NCBI GenBank assembly: GCA_017893485.1
Contig: CM030363.1
Location: 110,293,073-110,357,072 of the forward strand
Origin: Hemerocallis citrina
Lineage: Eukaryota > Streptophyta > Magnoliopsida > Asparagales > Asphodelaceae
Direction of reading: 5' to 3'
Length of the DNA: 64,000 nt
The notes under the pieces are model-generated. The model was not told the origin of the DNA, did not search any database, and saw nothing but the letters and a program-made list of their open reading frames with translations. The position numbers and the translations under genes are program-made. Within the stretch, counting starts at the first letter, position 1. Every line of letters begins with the position of its first letter. Shown one piece after another: positions 23,250-32,838 of the stretch.

Positions 23250-23465
23250 CAAAGATGAGATCCCAGCATCGACTATGTCTCAAGTCAGGGGTGAGATCCC
23301 ATCAGTCTATTTCTCAGTTCAGGGGTGAGATCCCAGTATCGACTATGTCTCAAGTCAAAGGTGAGATCCCATCAGTCTATTTCTCAGTTCAGGGGTGAGA
23401 TCCCAGCATCGACTAAGTCTCAACTCTCAAGTCAAGGGTGAGATCCCATCAGTTTACTTCTCAAT
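23250..23465 (+). repeat. Short tandem repeat inside the TRIM
   Basis: The phrase GGTGAGATCCCA recurs about every 30-40 bp, alternating with ATCGACTATGTCTCA and TCAGTCTATTTCTCA segments, giving a compound repeat of about 70 bp present roughly three times. Confidence 0.7.
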
Positions 23466-23581
23466 TCCGTCACATGCGCCATCAAGCACCTCACTGTACC
23501 ACAGTCTGTCGTTCCTTCCACATCAATATTGTCAATATTCCAAACTCTTATTGCTTGAACCAACTTGAGTTTGAGAGGGGG

Positions 23582-23722
23582 TGTTAGATGATAATATTAG
23601 TTTAGTCTCATATTGGTTATGTATCAGTTTAGTTTTCTATTGTCTCCTATATTTATGAGCCATATTGTACTCAGTTTAAATCAATCAATAAAAAAAATAT
23701 TTTCCTATTCCTAATTCTAACG
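23582..23722 (+). repeat. 3' LTR of the TRIM element
   Basis: 141 bp; it ends TCTAACG where the left copy ends TCTAACA, followed by the target duplication ATATG. Confidence 0.9.
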
Positions 23723-23784
23723 ATATGATATATGTAAATATACATTTTGTCATTTTTTTGCAATTACGACTGTGAATGCCCTTA

Positions 23785-24299
23785 ATGTGGTATGTGTTCC
23801 CTAGGTCTTGTTGTCTTTTTTACAAAACCAATATGGAATCTTTGAGCTAGGGCTTAATTTGATGAGTTGGATTGAGCGAGGAAAATTAGGGTTTGTTTGG
23901 TTGATTTTGGGTTCTAGGTCATGTGAGTTGTTTTTTTATACAAGAGCTTGGGAGTGAAATCATTAATGAGTGCCGACATATTGTCTCTTAAGTCCTTATA
24001 TTCAATTGCTAAATATTGGGGATGGGATCTAAGTTTTAGTTTATCAAATGTTTCCGATTTGTCAGTCCAAGTAGCTAGCTTTTCAAAAACTATGAGGCTA
24101 GTAAATAGTGAAAATGAATGGAGATCAAGCAACCAACACCGGTGTACTCGGTTCATTAGCTTCGTTATGTCAAGGTGGACAAAGATGAGGTCTTCTCTTC
24201 TCTTCGCGACCAAACTGCTATTATTCTGAGCAGTGATGCCACTAATCTTTTGAAATACAGAAAAATCTCTCCTAACTATTTAGGACTTGTTTGTTAACA
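23785..24299. other. Noncoding AT-rich flank
   Basis: Short frames on both strands show no family resemblance. I see no gene here. Confidence 0.4.
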
Positions 24300-24315
24300 A
24301 CAAATCAAAGTTATT

Positions 24316-25902
24316 AAGGTGTTCTGGAAAGAAATAAAAGGAGACATTATGGCGTTGATGGATGAATTCTTCCACAACAATCTCAGATTGGGCATGTTCA
24401 ACTTTGCAGAAGTGGTTCTGATTCCTAAGAGGGTGGAATCTTCGAGGGTGGGGGATTTTAGACCGATCAGCCTCATAAACTGCTCGGCTAAGATCATCAC
24501 AAAGGTCCTGGCCATCCGCCTGAGAAACATAATGAACAGTTTAATTTCCAAAGCACAGACTGATTTCATCAAGGACAGATGTATCCTAGATTGTGTGGCC
24601 ACTGCAGAACAAGTCATCCACCACTGCCATACGAGACAGTCTAAGAATTTCCTCCTCAAACTAGACTTTGAGAAAGCATATGACTCTGTCGACTGGGAGT
24701 GCGTGCTGGAAGCTCTCAGAGGGAGAGGCATCGGGGTTAAATGGATTAGGTGGATTAAACAGTGTTTATATACTAGTAAAACGACAATCTCGATTAATGG
24801 GCAGTCGGGTCCACCGTTTCCTTGCAAGAAGGGGCTTCGGCAGGGGGATCCGCTGTCCCCTCTGCTATTCACTATCGTATCGGATGTATTGAGGTGTATG
24901 CTAGACAACTGTCGGAGAAAATGATAGATTACGCCCGTGGCTAGTAGTCAATCTAACCAAGGATGCACGATTCTTCAATATGCTGATGACACCTTACTCT
25001 TTGGTAATGGGAAGAGGTCAGAGACAGTTTGCTTTAAAGGGGACCTCTACTGTTTTGAAGTCTGGTCAGGTCTCAGGATTAATTTCCACAAGAATGCTTT
25101 CATTCCAATTGCACTCTCCGATGCAGAAGCACAGGACCATGCGACCATTCTAAACTGTATGACGGACGAGTTCCCAATCAAATATTTAGGGCTCCCACTC
25201 AAGCCAAGGAAGCTCACTAAGATGGACTGGCTACCTATCATAGATAGGGTGGAGGACAGGTTGTCGGGTTGGAAAGGAAAATCGTTGTCCCTCAGTGGTA
25301 GAGTGGTTCTCATCAACTCAGTGTTGTCTAATCTGCTCATTTATTACATATCGTTTTTTGTACTTCCTAAATGGGTAATCCAAAGGATTGACCAAATCCG
25401 AAAAAGATTCTTTTGGAAAGGGGCAGACTCGAATAGGGGAGGATACCACCTGATCAAATGGAGTATTGCTTGCATAAAGAAGAAGCATGGAGGGCTTAGC
25501 ATCATCGACCTTAGAGATATGAACCTTGCCCTTTTGGGGAAATGGTGGTGGAAGGTATTTCACCACAGCGGAGAAGGATGGCAGGATTTCATTCAACCAT
25601 ATCTTCGGGGAAAAGGTACAAGAAGTTTAGGCTTCCGAGTAGGGGCTAGAGTTTCTCGATTCTGGAAAGGAATTACCAAAGCAAGCGGACCGTTCAACTC
25701 AGCTGTTACATCGAATATCGATAATGATCGGTCCACCAGATTCTGGTGGGACAAATGGTGTGGTGCCCATACCCTTAAGGAATCTTTCCCAGAGCTGTAT
25801 GAGAAAACGACTCGACCGAATATATCTGTGGCCGAGACTTGGAAGAGTGGCAATTGGAAGCTGTCGTTCAGAGAAAATCTTACCCCAGAATTACATCAGT
25901 AA
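24316..25902 (+). pseudogene. LINE reverse transcriptase
   Basis: The non-LTR RT motifs are in order: RVGDFRPISLINCSAKI (near 24447), FLLKLDFEKAYDSVDWE (near 24649), GLRQGDPLSPLLFT (near 24832) and the catalytic QYADDTLLFG (near 24976). Downstream are the thumb-like FPIKYLGLPL and LSGWKGKSLSLSGR and the C-terminal GGLSIIDLRDMNLALLGKWWW. The frame breaks near 24922 with apparent loss of sequence between GDPLSP and YADD, and ends at a TAA near 25900. Confidence 0.9.
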
Positions 25903-26564
25903 CTGCTTGAACTGCAAGCACACATCACACGGTCCGGTGCGATGTGTGCTCAAGGCCCAGATTAGATGCGCTGGGGACTCGAGACCAAAGGGAGCTTTCA
26001 CGGTTAGATCTCTGTATCATCGAATTCACTATCGAGGATGCAGACCCAGCTGGGCACAGGTGTTATGGAAGGCTAACCCCCCCCCCCCTCAAAGTCAGGG
26101 TCTTTCTCTGACTAGTGCTCAATAATGCAATCCTCACTAGAGAAAACCTTGCCAAGAGACAATCCCAGATAGCGACCAATTGTGGATTCTGCAATATGCA
26201 TACGGAGAATTTGAATCACCTTTTTATTCACTGTCCAAGGAGTAAGACAACTATGGTAGAGGTATTACGAGCCTTAGGAACAGGGGAATACCCCAACGAA
26301 TATGAGGATTTGTGGATTGGCCCCAAATTTGCCTCGATTCCCCACGAAATGAAGGATGTGTGGTACATTGCCATTGCGGCAACTACTTGGGTGTTATGGC
26401 TAGACAGAAATAATTTTTATTTTCGTGCTTCTTGTAATAGTATTTCTGGTAACCTTACTCATATCATGCATCTTATCTTTTTTTGGGCTACAGCTGCTGC
26501 CACAGGAGCGAGAGGAAGGATTGCCGAGTCTTCTAGGTGGAGGATTTTGATGATGAGGATGTAG
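25903..26564 (+). pseudogene. LINE C-terminal region with zinc-binding (zf-RVT-like) motif
   Basis: After several stops the segment FTVRSLYHRI (near 25999) matches the usual start of this region. From 26115 NAILTRENLAKR is followed by CGFCNMHTENLNHLFIHC, the CX2C..HX4C pattern of the RT-associated zinc-binding domain common in plant LINEs. A run of ten or more C near 26080 marks one frame break. Confidence 0.82.
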
Positions 26565-26861
26565 AGTTTGGGCCGACACTGGACTGAGGAGTAGGCGCCC
26601 TCCATACTCATCAGATTTTCATTAGCCGCAGTTTCCGTTTTTTTGTATTTTGTATCGACCTACTGTACTTTTGGTTGTATGATGCATGATTAGACCCACC
26701 CTCCAGAGTTTTGTTGGGGGGTTAGGTTTTATTTCCTGCACTGTACTTTTATATTTCTCCCGGTATACCGAGGTTGTTTTATTAATTTCTTATTATTGAA
26801 ACAGAGTGGCGTTATTCCACCTTTAATCTAAAAAAAAAAAAAAAAACAAATCAAAGTTATT

Positions 26862-27514
26862 TTAACTTTGGAAGAGTAAAGGTATACTTTAGTTATCCTA
26901 CATTTACCTTTTATTGAAGTTAAGCTCGAATAATAATTTTGCATGGAAAAAATTAATTAGAATGATAGATGGTTAAATTAAATTAAACCGCAGATTCTGA
27001 TAGGGATATCCTGCCTTTTGAGTCCGGTAGGACTTTAAATTAATTTACCAAATATTTATTTGAACTGGTGGACCGAACAATAATGGGTCATGTCATAACA
27101 CCTCCAAGAAAAATTAACTATAGATTTCTCACCTACTAGCACACGAAAATCTTGACCAATTTAACACCCTTTCAAAACAAAATAGGTTTCAGGTCTAGCA
27201 AGGTAATTTGACCATAAATTCTCATAATTAGCAAGGTAATTTGTTCAATATCCAGCACCTATTAGAATTTCTGATTTCATATTCAATGAGATACAAAAAT
27301 GCAGTGTACACAAGTCTATAGGAGGAAAGAGAGTTCATAATTATATGAGGAAAACTCAGTCAAATGGAATAATTATTCTCTTATTGTGGACCTTTATATG
27401 GACAATCCAAATCATTCATTAAATATATAATGTCATAATGTGTATAAACAAAAAATCAAGTTGTTCGAATGCATCTTTCTCATGCTAATTTGTTATTATA
27501 ACAGTTCATTTTTG

Positions 27515-27557
<43 letters not shown>

Positions 27558-27770
27558 CAATGCTCCATTGCAAACTACTGAAGCCGTTATTTCGAAACAC
27601 AAATATTTGTACAAACCACTTAATCCGTTATTGACAATGACCGTTTAAGGCAAGATATAAATTTTTGCCTTAAATCTTAACCCGTCATTGACAATGACGG
27701 GTTAAGTGTTATGCACGCGTTTGCACAACATTTGCATTTGCAATGGAAGAAATCCATACACACACACAGA

Positions 27771-27803
<33 letters not shown>

Positions 27804-28260
27804 TTATTTATTTATTTATTTATTTTTATTTTTATTTTTATTTATTTATTTTTTAACATTGTAGACCCTATGAAATCAGACTTGACACCTACCTAGCTTC
27901 TTACCAGAATAGTTTTGCATTCAACACATGTACTGTGCTGAATTGAATTAAATTCGTATAGGTAATGGCCTTCAAACATCACAAGAATAACCAAATTATT
28001 CTTAATCTGGAATTAACAGAAACAAAACAATGACTTTCAATTGGTTGAATCCAAAGAACATAAACCAGTTGTAAGAAACCAATTTATCTTGCTCTGCATT
28101 CAAACTTTTCAGAGAACAGAAACTGTAAGGAAAGAATGGTAGATCGTGAGATAGGTAACTGATTAACAAACCTTCTGTTTATGTGTTAACTATAAAAAGA
28201 TGAGTATACGAATGAAATGGTAAAGATCACTGTTAACTGAGAGAACAAAAAATTGAAATA
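26862..28260. other. Intergenic AT-rich stretch with microsatellites
   Basis: No gene was seen. It contains a (TA)n tract at 27521-27555, an AC/AT tract near 27756-27790, a TTTA-rich tract near 27797-27852 and strong palindromes (27645-27705). The end nearest the host exon may include its 3' untranslated region. Confidence 0.5.
27561..27752. repeat. Palindrome-bearing MITE-like unit
   Basis: Short inverted ends CCATTGCAAA and TTTGCAATGG enclose two stem-forming palindromes. One (27677-27705) has 13-bp perfect arms around GAC; another (27645-27673) pairs TTAAGGCAA with TTGCCTTAA. No clear target duplication was found, so the element call is weak; the palindromes themselves are directly visible. 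Confidence 0.45.
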
Positions 28261-28496
28261 AATCAATTAATCCAACAAAATACAATTGCATAGGACTCCC
28301 TGCCATATGGCTGCGAAAAAAATTTGCCACGGCCAAGGAACCAGAAAGAATTTCAAGTCATGAATGAAATGAATCGAGTCAGAGACTTTTGCCTTAATGT
28401 AACCATGTCAACTAACAGCCTTGTTGAATTCATCACTCTTCTGTGTTTTTCTAGTAGTTAAAAAGCCAAGTTAGGAAGTCAGAAATGCTATGATAA

Positions 28497-28971
28497 CTAA
28501 CTGCCTTTTGGCACTCTGTAGTTCAAACTGCTTGAAGAAGGACATCTAACATATAGCTGAACTCGGCCGAACTCAGCTGGTGGCGGTTCCCTAGAATATT
28601 TCTGCTTGTTATGTTCGAGATAATTCCATCTACTATGGCCATTTGGTTCCTTCGTTAGCTTTTTTGTTGTAACTGATGACTGCTTTAGTTTTTGAGAAAG
28701 TGGGGAAATCCCTTCACCAGTCCTGCCTGGAACAGAAATCGAGTGGTGGCTGTGAGCATTGTAATGTGAATTCCTTCTATTATGTTCATTTGGATACTTC
28801 GTTAGCTTTGTCCTAACTGATGGGTGTTCAAGTTTTAGAGATAATGGGGAAATCACTTGACCATTCCAGTTGCTCGGAGCAGAGACCGAATGATGGTTGC
28901 AAACAGTGTTATGTGATATAAAATGTCCGGGATTTTCATCATCATGATACTTCTTTGGTTGTTTGATCACC
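28497..28971 (-). CDS. Probable terminal exon of a host gene, function unknown
   Basis: On the minus strand a 158-codon open stretch follows a good acceptor (TTTTTGTCTTCCAG) at 28985-28972 and ends at a stop at 28497. The product is hydrophilic and rich in H, N, S, K and P. It has an internal duplication of about 40 residues: SPLSLKLEHPSVRTKLTK and SPLSQKLKQSSVTTKKLTK are each preceded by HHS(V/I)S and followed by PN(E/G)H. It ends YVRCPSSSSLNYRVPKGS. No family is recognised. Earlier exons must lie at higher coordinates, where element C is inserted, so the gene may be disrupted or carry a 22-kb intron insertion. It could still be a chance ORF. Confidence 0.5.
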
Positions 28972-29369
28972 TGGAAGACAAAAAGGAAATTTGTTAATTG
29001 GTCTACAATGGTAGGAAGAAAGGAAGAAGTAAAACGAGCATCTATATTGGTTATTTATATACTCAGGTAAAACGAAGAAAATTTGGAGTATTGTATCCAA
29101 CCCCTAGTCAGTACATCAGAATCTTCAGTTAGAACTTCCAATCATGAAGTTCAGATATTATCTAATGAAGATAAGTAAACTTGTTTTTTAGCAACATACG
29201 GCACAAGCGGAGTCTATAAACATTTATTAAGGAGAAATTAAGTTCTTCAACGAGGCTAAGTTGCTGGTTTGAATCATAGCTAGGAGATGAATGCAATTCC
29301 CTGTAGCAAAAATAGACCATCTCTCCTCAAGGATTTTGAGATTTTTTTTATATGACAGCATGAACTCAT

Positions 29370-29660
29370 TGATATGGCTAAAAATAGAAATTAAATCGGG
29401 ACCGTTCAAATCGGGTACGAATCTTAAAGTTCTGAGGGGTAAAATAGTAATTTAACCTAAAACGGGTCCGAAATGGGAACTATATCTCTTCTTCAAAGCC
29501 CAATAACCCATAAACGGATCTGTCCTATTGGATACGGGTACCAACCCGTTACAAACCAATTCAGAAGGATAAAGAGGAATTCAGATTCGTGATTATCCCT
29601 AAGAGGCAGTTTTAACCACTTCTTATCCATTAACACCGGAAAGTAGAGATTTGTCCTTAT
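29370..29660 (+). repeat. 5' LTR of element C, first part
   Basis: U3 of the LTR, matching 51359 onward, up to the insertion site of element D after GTCCTTAT. Confidence 0.92.
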
Positions 29661-30855
29661 TGTTGGATCCTGTAGGCGAGACAACAAACACTAGAGGGGG
29701 GGGGGGGAGGGGGGGATAGTGTTTATAAAAATTAAATTGCGGAATACAGATTTTACTTCTGTGCAGTCGACTTAAAGAGTGAACCAGTCGACTGAAAAGG
29801 TAATTCAAACAAATCTGTGAAGTCGACTCAGAGTTAAGACAGTCGACTTAACAACCAGAAAAACTATCAGAGTATACGAGTCTGACCAGTCGACTTATAA
29901 AGTACTCAGTCGACTGTCCAGACAGGTTTCACAGAATCAACTCAAACTGAGAAAATATAAATGCAAGTAAAAGAAATACAACCACAGAGTGCACACGATG
30001 TATCCTGGTTCAGTCCTCCCGACCTACATCCAGTCCCCAAGCAACCCACTTGAGATTTCCACTATTCTTGAAAAAGTTTACAAGAATACCCTACGACGTT
30101 CAGACAACAACCTCGTCTAACTCGTAGTCCTTTCTCTCAACCAGAGAAAGCAACCCACTCTTCCACCAAGAGTGACACAACTGACTCTACACCCTAGAGT
30201 CCTACTCTCCAACCGAGAGGAAAAGAAAAACAATAAATTTGTTTTACAATCAACCTATAGCCTTGTTTGTGATTTGTGATATAGTACGTGACTAAAAAAG
30301 GTTGACTTCTATCTTCAGTCCAGAACAAAATCAGATGTTATACTGGACTGAAAAAAGAGAACCAAGACTTAGTGATTTGAAAGCTTTTGTCTCTTGGAAA
30401 ATATAACACTTAAGATCTCAAAGAAATGCTTGGAGTATTAGACCTTTTAACAGTGGATTCTATTCTCTATTTATAGAAATAGATTCACTGGATGTTGGTG
30501 AATCAGTTGTTCAACTGTCAACCAACGGATCTAAAAACATTTGAATTTGAAAAACGATTTTAAAAATACAAAACTGTCAAACGCACTTGAACAGTCGACT
30601 GGGTTGCCATGATGAGTCGACTGGTCAGAGTTTGAATAAGTTTAGTCAGTTTTGTATCGACTCAGTCGACTAGTATAGGTATCGGTCGACTGGTACTCAA
30701 CAGCTAAACTATTTCAAATTGTTTTGACCTTTTTTTGAAGTTTTAAAACACACATTTGTAAAAGAGTGAGTGTATGTGTGTGTGACAAGGCTTTACATCA
30801 TATTAAGACTCAAGAAATATAAAATATTACATATCATCAAAATCAAGAATCAACA
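29661..30855 (-). repeat. 3' LTR of element D
   Basis: 1195 bp. Compared with the right LTR it lacks about 186 bp close to its U3 start (the right copy has extra sequence at 38977-39163), has about 27 extra bp near 29888 and has an expanded G run at 29695-29716. CAGTCGACT motifs are frequent. Confidence 0.92.
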
Positions 30856-30870
30856 TTCTCCCCCTTTTTG
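30856..30870 (-). other. Polypurine tract of element D
   Basis: The minus strand reads CAAAAAGGGGGAGAA immediately inside the 3' LTR. Confidence 0.88.
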
Positions 30871-31261
30871 ATGATGACAACACAATAGCTGATTATAATA
30901 ACATAAAGAATACAAGCATAGAATTGATATGCTCCCCCTATTAAAAGCACATAATGCATATGATATTAGTCGACTTAAAAAGAATCAGTCAACTTAACAG
31001 AACCTCTTGAAAAGAACAGAACACAAAAATCATCACAAAACAGCAATAAAAAGTCTCTATCAGTCAACTTACCAAGTTGATCAGTCGACTGAACAGAAAA
31101 TTTACACAGGGAGGTTTTTCTCTCCCTTTGTCATCAACAAAAAAACATAATATAACAAGTAATAAAAATAGGAATGGCTTTATAGAAATAACGAAGTCTT
31201 ACAAAATTTTAACAGCAGATAAAAAAGAAAAAGTACATAAGAAATAAAACTAAAAAAATCA

Positions 31262-32327
31262 TCAATCTTCATCTTCTGTGTCGTCAGCAGCATCTTGAGA
31301 CGGTGGTGGAAATTGAGTAGTAAAAAGATGAGTCAGATGGGAAAATTTTGGAGTCAAGGGAGTTAATATGAGAATCAAGAGTGTCTTGACGATCCATGAG
31401 ATAGTTAACACAATGATATAGACTACGTGGATCATCAAAATCAGCACAAGGACGAGAAGAACTAGAGGCTGAAGATGGTCTAGCAGAAGTGGCTAGGGGA
31501 ACCTAAGAGTGGGGAGGAGACCTAGGGGAAGTTCTAGACGGAGGGTCAAGAATCTTCATACGTACTAAACTGGTACGATCGAAGCACTCATAATGCTTAA
31601 TAACATTGGTCTCGGAGTCGAGATCAATATCATAAGCAAGGAAGACACGAGTGAGGAGACCACCAAATAGTAAAAAGTGGGTATGAGACTTATGGAGTCT
31701 CGAAAAAATGACACGACCCCAATTGATATTAATTCTACCAAAAATTACATAAACTGCTTATTGCAATTCCATAGAATGCTGATCAAAGCTCCCGGTTTTG
31801 GGAAGAATATTATAGGATAGTATTCTTGCAACTAGTTTTGCAATAGGTGTGATAGATTTACTAGACATGGGGGGTCCATGATTTGGCAAAAAGATTTTTG
31901 ACAGGATAGATGCATCATCTAAAATGATCTCCCCTAAATCAAGTCCCTCATCATCAATACCCATAATAAGATTAATTCTCTCGGATGTGAGTTTAGTCTT
32001 CTTATTTTTGACCGAAGAATAAACAACAATTTCTCCATCATCCGTTTGAACTACTCTCATATTTGTATAAAATAGATAGATGAGTTGTGGATAATAGTCG
32101 GGTTGATTTTCCAGGGATAAAAACTCATATAGACTACAATGTTGAAAAAGAGAGATAAGATTAAACTTATCTAAATCATTGAAGTTGACAAATCTACCCG
32201 GAAAAATTGCAATGTTACAAATAAGATACCACTTTTCTAAGAGTTCAGAACTCCTAAGATATTGAGAATAGTCTTTTGATGAAGAACTATCATCAACATG
32301 GGATCCCTTAGATCTTTTCGGAGCCAT
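31262..32327 (-). pseudogene. Extra post-pol ORF of element D (plant transposon-protein-like)
   Basis: From MAPKRSKGSHVDD (ATG at 32327) the frame runs to TAA at 31758 and then continues in the same frame (ININWGRVIFSRLHKSHTH, FDRTSLVRMKIL). It shifts before an acidic end (DAADDTEDED) at 31262. The middle has FNDLDKFNLISLFQHCSLYEF and YPQLIYLFYTNMRV, resembling the putative plant transposon protein domain (Transposase_32 type). It occupies the position called env-like in SIRE elements, but I see no transmembrane anchor in the frame from this start. Function unknown. Confidence 0.62.
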
Positions 32328-32838
32328 TAAGGGAATCAAACAAAATGAAGTGAGATGTAAAAAGATTATACCAACAAGGAGAATGGAATCAAACAGCAAA
32401 GGGATTGGAAATCAGCAGCTCCAAACAGATGCGGCAGTCGACTTCCTAATCGATCTCCTTCTCCTTAGGGTTTCAGATTGAGGAAAAGTAAAAGTGAAAA
32501 ATTAGGGCTGGAAAGAGGGTTTTTAACTGAAGCCAACGACTGAGATCGACTAGAAATGAGATCAACGGCGCACAAAGAAGTCACGGGCGAGGTTAAGAAT
32601 AGAAATTTGTCTCAAAAACTGTGCGACGAGTCGAAGGTGAAGACATACAGAGTCGCGACAGTCGACTGGTGTTCATAGACAGTCGACTTAGTCGAGGTAA
32701 AAAATAAGTAGTTATAACAACTGATCAGTTGACTTGGTGAAATTTCAGTCGACTGGTCAGAGAGAAAAAATAAGTATATATAGAGAATACAGGACAGTCG
32801 ACTTATGGACATCTCAGTCGACTTTAACAGAAATATTT

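Larger units (their letters stand above)
22086..23722 (+). mobile_element. TRIM/LARD-type non-autonomous LTR retrotransposon
   Basis: Two 141-bp LTRs begin TGTTAGATGATAATATT and enclose 1355 bp. The target duplication ATATG flanks the element (22081-22085 and 23723-23727). A tRNA-Met primer binding site TGGTATCAGAGCC (22227-22239) abuts the left LTR, and the purine tract GAGTTTGAGAGGGGG abuts the right one. No gag or pol is present. The interior 22240-22990 is CT-rich and proline/serine-coding in several frames, with no convincing gene; it may be captured host sequence. Such elements depend on proteins from other retrotransposons. Confidence 0.88.
21386..23781. mobile_element. PIF/Harbinger-like (Tourist-type) non-autonomous element with a nested TRIM
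   Basis: Imperfect terminal inverted repeats, GAGCATCCACAGTTGT on the left and GGGCATTCACAGTCGT as the complement of the right end, are flanked by TTA (21383-21385 and 23782-23784), the 3-bp duplication typical of PIF/Harbinger. Without the nested element it is about 754 bp and has no transposase. Its interior carries three palindromes with GACGG/CCGTC arms (21658-21684, 21878-21904, 21930-21950) and a partial direct duplication (near 21711 and 21822). Confidence 0.75.
24316..26846 (+). mobile_element. 5'-truncated LINE (L1-like) with poly(A) tail
   Basis: A 15-bp direct duplication CAAATCAAAGTTATT (24301-24315 and 26847-26861) encloses an RT-coding region and ends in a run of about 17 A. 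This is the product expected of target-primed reverse transcription. ORF1 and the endonuclease are missing because of 5' truncation. The perfect long duplication suggests a fairly recent event despite internal frame damage. Confidence 0.93.

Noticed and set aside
29227..29409. Possible upstream exon of the host gene on the minus strand
   Set aside because: The frame runs across the LTR border of element C at 29370 and has no good splice donor.
32328..32399. Hydrophobic 24-residue leader before the extra ORF of element D, suggesting a signal peptide and envelope
   Set aside because: The MAPKRS start at 32327 fits the soluble charged protein better, and no transmembrane anchor was seen downstream, so an envelope call is unsupported.
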